A DNA stretch of 10,877 nt, from the NCBI GenBank assembly GCA_021808875.1, contig JAKBAU010000098.1, positions 1-10,877 of the forward strand, in the 5' to 3' direction. The notes beneath the pieces are model-generated. The model saw only the letters and a list, made by a program, of their open reading frames with translations. It was not told where the DNA came from and made no database searches. The position numbers and the translations under genes were made by a program. Shown here piece by piece: positions 6,396 to 10,877 of the stretch; the stretch's first letter is position 1; each line of letters starts with the position of its first letter. This stretch comes from Pseudomonadota bacterium (GTDB taxonomy: Bacteria > Pseudomonadota > Alphaproteobacteria > Micropepsales > Micropepsaceae).

Positions 6396-6779
6396 ATGGC
6401 ACGCGTTACCGTTGAAGATTGCGTCGACAAGGTCCCAAACCGCTTTGATCTTGTACTTTATTCCGGCTTCCGGGCCCGGCAGCTCTCCGGAGGCTCCGAG
6501 CCTTTGGTGGATCGCGACCGCGACAAAAACCCCGTCGTCGCTCTGCGCGAAATTGCCGATCGCCAGCTGACCCCGGATGTGGTCCGTGAGGAGTATATTA
6601 AGTCGCTGCAGAAGCACGCCGAGGTCGATGAGCCCGAAGAAGTGCCAGGCGAGGATGATGCCCGCGAAGATGTTCAGTTCCGTCAGGTAACGGAAGAGGA
6701 ACTGCTGCGCGCCCTGACGAGCGAGGCCCAGAGGCGGGCTGAACCACAGCCCGAGCCTGAGGTCGACTACGACGAGTAG
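6396..6779 (+). CDS. rpoZ: DNA-directed RNA polymerase omega subunit
   Basis: Omega is the small subunit that chaperones beta-prime into RNA polymerase, and in Proteobacteria it forms part of a ppGpp site. The 127-residue protein starts [20 protein letters not shown] and continues with [28 protein letters not shown], the conserved core (about 27-54). After about residue 75 comes a long acidic tail, rich in Glu, Asp and Pro and ending EVDYDE, as is common in alphaproteobacterial omega. ATG 6396 is chosen because GAAGGAT lies six bases upstream and matches the family start; the frame is open upstream to 6252 but only through unrelated sequence. Being next to rel is a widely conserved pairing. 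Confidence 0.96.
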   Translation: MARVTVEDCVDKVPNRFDLVLYSGFRARQLSGGSEPLVDRDRDKNPVVALREIADRQLTPDVVREEYIKSLQKHAEVDEPEEVPGEDDAREDVQFRQVTEEELLRALTSEAQRRAEPQPEPEVDYDE

Positions 6780-6821
6780 GGGTGGTGCAAGAACACCTGT
6801 CGCACGCGCCGACGGGGTAAA

Positions 6822-6857
6822 ATGCGCCGCGAATTCCTATATGCTGCGGTGACATGA
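6822..6857 (+). promoter_or_regulatory. Possible 11-codon leader ORF ending on the rel start codon
   Basis: A short reading, [11 protein letters not shown], starts at ATG 6822 after a GGGG stretch (6814-6817). It stops at TGA 6855-6857, overlapping the rel ATG as ATGA. The rel start itself has no clear Shine-Dalgarno site, so re-initiation from this ORF could supply translation. It may equally be chance, since TAAAAT at 6818-6823 could be a -10 box. Confidence 0.2.
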
Positions 6858-9124
6858 CGACACCGCCGAACCCCGTTTCCTCCACCGTGGCGACCGCTCC
6901 AGCGGTAGCGCCACCGCCGGTGCGAGCACGGCGACGCAAGCTGATGCGTCAGACTGAACTTGTGGAGCGGGTGCGCAGCTACGATCCTGAGGCTGACGAG
7001 GATCTGCTCAACAAGGCCTATGTTTATGCCATGCACGCCCATGGCAAGCAGCTGCGGGCCTCGGGGGATCCCTATTTTGCCCATCCGCTGGAGGTAGCGG
7101 CCATCCTCACCGAGCTCAAGCTCGATGTCGCCACCATCGTCACCGCACTCCTGCATGACACGATCGAGGATACCAGCGTTACCTTCGATGATATCAAACG
7201 CGATTTTGGCGAAGAAATCGCGATCTTGGTGGATGGTGTAACCAAACTGTCCCAGCTAGAGGTCTTCAGCGAGCGGACAAAGCAGGCCGAAAATTTTCGT
7301 AAACTGATGCTTGCCATCACCAGTGACGTGCGCGTGCTCCTCGTTAAGCTGGCCGATCGACTACACAATATGCGTACGCTGAATTACATTTCCAAGCCTG
7401 ACAAGCGTCATCGCATCGCCCAGGAAACGATCGATCTTTATGCCCCGCTGGCCGGGCGTATCGGCATGCAGAATATGCGCGAGGAGCTCGAGGATCTGGC
7501 ATTCGCCGACCTCAATCCGGAGGCACGGAATTCGATTGTAACCCGGTTGGATCGGTTGAAGGACACCAGCGGCGATCGAATTGGCCGCATTGCTGATCAG
7601 ATCAAACGCCGTCTCGCCGAAGAAGGCATCGAAGCCTGGGTATCGGGCCGCGCCAAACGGCCGTGGTCAATCTGGAGGAAGCTCAGGGAGAAGCAGCTGA
7701 ATTTCCAGCAGCTCTCCGACATCCTGGGGTTTCGCGTGATCGTTGCCACGACCGATGACTGCTACCGTGCTTTGGGCGTACTCCACCAGAGCTGGCGCAT
7801 GATACCAGATCGGTTCAAGGACTTCATTTCCAATCCCAAAACCAACGGCTATCAATCGATTCATACCACGGTCATGGGGCCGGAAAATCAACGTGTCGAA
7901 GTACAGATACGGACTCAGCAGATGCACGAGGTTGCCGAACGTGGCGTCGCTGCGCATTGGCGATATCGCGAGCATGTCGGTGAAAGGGAGCCGCCCGAAA
8001 AAGCCCTGGAATGGCTGCGTGATATGGTGGACTTGCTGGAAAGAGGTGATTCCGCCGAGGAATTCTTCGACCACTCCAAACTCAACCTGTATCAGGACCA
8101 AGTGTTTTGCTTTACGCCGAAGGGAGACCTGATTGCACTGCCGCGTGGAGCAACGCCAATCGACTTCGCCTATGCAGTGCATACTGATCTTGGCAACACC
8201 ACAGTGGGAGTGAAGGTTAATGGTGCCCATGTGCCATTGCATACAGCTCTTGGCAACGGTGATCAGGTCGAAATCATCCGCACAAAGGATGCCGCGCCAT
8301 CGGCGCTGTGGGAACAGTTTGTTGTTACCGGGCGAGCGCGTGCCGAGATTCGCCGATTCTTGCGCCATGCCCAGCGCGATGAAAATATCGCCTTTGGCAA
8401 GCGGATCTTGGAGAAGTCCTTCAGCGACCTCAATCTCGAATTAACCGATAAGGCAATTGAGGAGGTGGCGCGCAAGCTGCGCCTGTCCAAGCCAGAGGAT
8501 GTGTACGCCGAACTCGGACGTGGTGCGTTGCGTGCCCAGGAAGTTGTCGAGGCTGTGTTTCCCGAGATCAAGCGCGATCCGGACCGTAACAAGCTCGCCC
8601 AGTTTTCTCAGCCAGGCGAGCATAAGACGATTTCCATCCGTGGGTTGACGGAAGGAATTTCCTACAAGCTCGGGAGCTGCTGCCATCCATTGCCGGGCGA
8701 CCGCATCGTCGGCATCATGGTGCCCGGACAGGGTGCGATTATCCATACCATTGACTGTGGCGAACTCGAGAAAGCACAAAGTGCGATCGCTGACTGGCTT
8801 GATGTTAGTTGGGGCAAATATGCAGCCGACCTGGGACCATCAATCGCCCGCATTGCGGTACGTGTTGAAAACGCGCCCGGATCTCTGGCTGCAGTGATGA
8901 CCGTGATTTCAAATAATGGCGGAAACATCTTCAATCTGAAGGTGCTGGCCCGTAATCCGCTCTTTTTTGATTTTACCGTAGACATCGAGGTTCGCGATGT
9001 CGCTCATTTGCAGAATATCATTGGTGCGCTACGCGTGAACGCAGCGGTCGAGTCGGTTGACCGCGTGCGTGGGCCGCAGGAAGGCGACGATCTCGAACGG
9101 AGCGAGCAAAGTGACAGTGGATGA
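6854..9124 (+). CDS. rel (spoT/relA): Bifunctional (p)ppGpp synthetase/hydrolase (RSH)
   Basis: This enzyme makes (p)ppGpp from ATP and GDP/GTP and also degrades it, driving the stringent response. The domain order over 756 residues is complete. The HD hydrolase (about 45-200) has HPLEVA (77-82), LLHDTIED (99-106) and ADRLHNMRT. The synthetase (about 250-375) has [19 protein letters not shown] (332-340) and [13 protein letters not shown] with Glu349. RFKD (320-323) matches the RxKD motif of bifunctional enzymes rather than ExDD of RelA-only types. Then follow TGS (about 415-475), the conserved-cysteine region SCCHPLPGD (608-616) with Cys635, and a C-terminal ACT domain (about 665-740). The first 30 residues are Pro/Ala-rich and unlike the family. 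The start could instead be ATG 6944 ([10 protein letters not shown]), where homologues usually begin; neither has a strong ribosome site. It overlaps pyrE by 14 bases. Confidence 0.95.
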   Translation: MTTPPNPVSSTVATAPAVAPPPVRARRRKLMRQTELVERVRSYDPEADEDLLNKAYVYAMHAHGKQLRASGDPYFAHPLEVAAILTELKLDVATIVTALLHDTIEDTSVTFDDIKRDFGEEIAILVDGVTKLSQLEVFSERTKQAENFRKLMLAITSDVRVLLVKLADRLHNMRTLNYISKPDKRHRIAQETIDLYAPLAGRIGMQNMREELEDLAFADLNPEARNSIVTRLDRLKDTSGDRIGRIADQIKRRLAEEGIEAWVSGRAKRPWSIWRKLREKQLNFQQLSDILGFRVIVATTDDCYRALGVLHQSWRMIPDRFKDFISNPKTNGYQSIHTTVMGPENQRVEVQIRTQQMHEVAERGVAAHWRYREHVGEREPPEKALEWLRDMVDLLERGDSAEEFFDHSKLNLYQDQVFCFTPKGDLIALPRGATPIDFAYAVHTDLGNTTVGVKVNGAHVPLHTALGNGDQVEIIRTKDAAPSALWEQFVVTGRARAEIRRFLRHAQRDENIAFGKRILEKSFSDLNLELTDKAIEEVARKLRLSKPEDVYAELGRGALRAQEVVEAVFPEIKRDPDRNKLAQFSQPGEHKTISIRGLTEGISYKLGSCCHPLPGDRIVGIMVPGQGAIIHTIDCGELEKAQSAIADWLDVSWGKYAADLGPSIARIAVRVENAPGSLAAVMTVISNNGGNIFNLKVLARNPLFFDFTVDIEVRDVAHLQNIIGALRVNAAVESVDRVRGPQEGDDLERSEQSDSG

Positions 9125-9695
9125 TGTCTTGAATGAATTCCGGGCTGCTGGGGCGTTGCTCGAGGGCCATTTTATTCTGTCAAGTGGACGGCATTCCGAC
9201 TTATTTCTTCAAAAGGCGCTTGTGTTTCAGGACGCGCGCCGCACCGAGCGGTTATGTGCAGCTCTCGCCCAGAAGGTTCGGGCGCTTGTGAAGCAGCCAT
9301 TTACTGCCATTGTGTCGCCCGCGGTCGGAGGCATCGTGCCGGGCTATGAGATGGGCCGCCAGCTTCAAGTGCCAGCCATGTATGTCGAGCGCGAAGCAGG
9401 CGTTTTTCAGTTGCGCCGTGGCTTTCATCTTGAAAAGGGCCAGCCCGTGCTGATGGTAGAAGACATTGTAACGACCGGCCTGTCCAGTCGCGAATGTCTG
9501 AGTGCTATCCGTGCAGCGGGCGCCGATCCAGTGGCGGCCTGCTGCCTGATCGATCGCTCAGGCGGCAAGGCCGATGTTGGTGTGCCCCTCATCGCTCTAG
9601 CAGCAATCGAAGTACCATCCTGGCCCGCGGACGCACTGCCTGCGCACCTGAAGATGACGCCGGCGATCAAGCCGGGCAGCCGGGGTCTGGCATGA
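9111..9695 (+). CDS. pyrE: Orotate phosphoribosyltransferase
   Basis: PyrE joins orotate to PRPP to form orotidine monophosphate in pyrimidine synthesis. The 194-residue protein begins [20 protein letters not shown] after the start residue. It has the substrate region [16 protein letters not shown] (24-39), [15 protein letters not shown] (69-83), YVEREAG (91-97) and the PRPP-binding signature [14 protein letters not shown] (113-126). The GTG at 9111 is chosen because GGAG (9099-9102) lies eight bases upstream and the start matches homologues; GTG 9117 in the same frame is possible. The gene begins inside the last codons of rel, so translation is probably coupled. Pyrimidine synthesis in one transcript with (p)ppGpp metabolism may tie nucleotide supply to growth state, which is an inference. 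Confidence 0.95.
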   Translation: MTVDDVLNEFRAAGALLEGHFILSSGRHSDLFLQKALVFQDARRTERLCAALAQKVRALVKQPFTAIVSPAVGGIVPGYEMGRQLQVPAMYVEREAGVFQLRRGFHLEKGQPVLMVEDIVTTGLSSRECLSAIRAAGADPVAACCLIDRSGGKADVGVPLIALAAIEVPSWPADALPAHLKMTPAIKPGSRGLA

Positions 9696-9738
9696 AATGG
9701 GGAGAGTTGCGCGGTCACAGCCGGAGGAGCTGGTGCAG

Positions 9739-10479
9739 GTGACAAAGCTTCGGCTCGGGGTCAACATTGATCATGTTGCGACAATTCGTAATGCCCGCGG
9801 TGGTGCATTTCCTGATCCGGTTCGTGCCGCCAAGCTTGCCGCTATGGCCGGTGCGGACGGCATTACGGCGCATTTGCGTGAGGATCGGCGGCATATTTCC
9901 GATGCCGATGTCGAGCGTCTGACGCACGAGCTTGATTTGCCCCTCAATTTGGAAATGGCCGCAACCCCTGAAATGCTCGCTATAGCCCTGCGTCATCGCC
10001 CGCATGCGGCTTGCATTGTCCCGGAAAAGCGCGAAGAGCGCACGACCGAAGGTGGCATCGACACTGTGGGACTGAGAGAGCGGCTGGCGCCTTTAGTAAG
10101 AGCCTTGCGCGAAAACGGTACGCGCGTCTCACTCTTTGTCGAACCTGACCGACGCCACCTTGATGCCGCCAAGGCACTCGGAGCACCTGTGGTCGAACTG
10201 CATACAGGCGCTTATTGTGACAGCCGTGGCGGGCAGCGCCAGCGTCATCTGGAGGCAATCCGCGAGTCGGCGGCGTATGGCGCAGAGCTCGGCTTGGAGG
10301 TTCATGCCGGTCATGGCCTGAGTTACGAAACCGTGGCTCCTATTGCGGCCATCCCGCAGATCCGCGAGCTTAATATCGGCCATTTTCTGATCGGAGAGGC
10401 GATCTTCGTGGGCCTGCAAGAGGCGATATGCCGGATGCGTCAGCTGATGGACGAAGCCCGCGATGGAGCGCAGCTGTGA
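9739..10479 (+). CDS. pdxJ: Pyridoxine 5'-phosphate synthase
   Basis: PdxJ condenses 1-deoxy-xylulose 5-phosphate with 3-amino-2-oxopropyl phosphate to form pyridoxine 5'-phosphate in the DXP-dependent vitamin B6 route. The 246-residue TIM-barrel protein shows [19 protein letters not shown] (4-22), [11 protein letters not shown] (43-53) with His45, LNLEMA with Glu72, and [10 protein letters not shown] with His192. These positions agree with E. coli His45, Glu72 and His193 and so support the chosen GTG 9739. That GTG lies nine bases after GGAGGAG (9723-9729). The frame is open to ATG 9697, which would place the ribosome site inside the gene. The gene follows pyrE by 43 bases and overlaps acpS as GTGA. 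Confidence 0.96.
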   Translation: MTKLRLGVNIDHVATIRNARGGAFPDPVRAAKLAAMAGADGITAHLREDRRHISDADVERLTHELDLPLNLEMAATPEMLAIALRHRPHAACIVPEKREERTTEGGIDTVGLRERLAPLVRALRENGTRVSLFVEPDRRHLDAAKALGAPVVELHTGAYCDSRGGQRQRHLEAIRESAAYGAELGLEVHAGHGLSYETVAPIAAIPQIRELNIGHFLIGEAIFVGLQEAICRMRQLMDEARDGAQL

Positions 10480-10877
10480 TCATCGGCATCGGCTCGGATC
10501 TCATCGACATACGGCGAATTGAACGCAGTATTGAGCGCTTTGGCGAGCGCTTTCTGGGGCGAATTTTCACACCTGTTGAGCGGACAAAATCTGAGCGCCG
10601 GGCCCAGCGGGCGGCGTCCTACGCCAAACGCTTCGCGGCAAAGGAAGCATGTTCTAAAGCATTGGGCACAGGATTGCGGCACGGAGTGTTTTGGCGAGAC
10701 ATGGGCGTGGTTAATCTACCGGGTGGTAAACCCTCGATTCAGCTGACGGGCGGGGCGCTACGCCGTCTTGAGGAGCTTACTCCGCGCGGCCATCGGGCGC
10801 AGATCGACCTGACGATAACCGATGATTTTCCGCTGGCTCAGGCGATTGTCATCATCTCGGCAGTCCCACTATCTGCA
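10476..10877 (+). CDS. acpS: Holo-[acyl-carrier-protein] synthase, 3' end cut by window edge
   Basis: AcpS attaches the 4'-phosphopantetheine arm of coenzyme A to acyl carrier protein, activating fatty acid synthesis. The 134 codons present have no stop but reach [20 protein letters not shown], the usual last strand, so only a few residues should be missing. [15 protein letters not shown] (2-16) carries the metal-binding Asp8, and [18 protein letters not shown] (49-66) carries Glu57; both fit the family and match E. coli Asp9 and Glu58. The GTG start overlaps the pdxJ stop (GTGA), with GGAG (10465-10468) seven bases upstream. In many alphaproteobacteria lepB and rnc follow acpS, which would be expected just outside the window. 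Confidence 0.93.
   Translation, partial: MIIGIGSDLIDIRRIERSIERFGERFLGRIFTPVERTKSERRAQRAASYAKRFAAKEACSKALGTGLRHGVFWRDMGVVNLPGGKPSIQLTGGALRRLEELTPRGHRAQIDLTITDDFPLAQAIVIISAVPLSA

Noticed and set aside
7667..8368. A 233-codon open frame on the minus strand inside rel
   Set aside because: It is antisense to highly conserved synthetase and TGS coding sequence, with no recognisable domain or ribosome site. It is a shadow frame.

Overview
The window reads as a chromosomal housekeeping segment of an alphaproteobacterium. It is GC-rich, gene-dense, and uses ATG and GTG starts. The evidence is the gene content and order: a lytic transglycosylase divergent from dapA-smpB, then uracil-DNA glycosylase and a NYN/LabA-type gene, folK, and finally rpoZ-rel-pyrE-pdxJ-acpS. 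I infer the class from this order. The order within the class is not settled; the folK and pdxJ positions are reminiscent of sphingomonads and related groups. There is no sign of insertion sequences, phage, CRISPR, tRNA or rRNA.

Layout. Positions 1-261 (minus) hold the 5' end of an exported Slt-type lytic transglycosylase. It is divergent from dapA (372-1274) and smpB (1274-1747), which overlap by one base. A 363-base gap (1748-2110) holds a hairpin and one doubtful small ORF. It is followed by a short cytosolic molybdopterin oxidoreductase of the YuiH/sulfite-oxidase fold (2111-2776). Two minus-strand genes, a NYN-domain protein (4110-3523) and a family-5 uracil-DNA glycosylase (3482-2829), converge on it. 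folK (4204-4695) is divergent from the NYN gene and shares stop-codon bases with a minus-strand exported protein of unknown function (5333-4692). Divergent from that gene, only 32 bases away, is a coupled pair: a five-segment membrane protein (5366-5881) and a DUF3574-type lipoprotein (5881-6282).

The last part (6396-10877) is a tightly packed plus-strand run: rpoZ (omega subunit of RNA polymerase), rel/spoT (bifunctional (p)ppGpp synthetase/hydrolase), pyrE (pyrimidine synthesis), pdxJ (pyridoxal phosphate synthesis) and acpS (acyl carrier protein activation, cut by the window end). rpoZ next to rel makes functional sense, because in Proteobacteria omega contributes to the ppGpp site on RNA polymerase. 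pyrE overlaps rel by 14 bases, acpS overlaps pdxJ by 4, and pyrE, pdxJ and acpS all use GTG starts with good ribosome binding sites.

I found no convincing undescribed system. The least explained part is 4692-6282, a small three-gene envelope-directed set inserted in an otherwise conserved locus. Smaller points of interest are a possible 11-codon leader ORF ending on the rel start codon, an altered motif in the uracil-DNA glycosylase, and the unassigned 1748-2110 gap.
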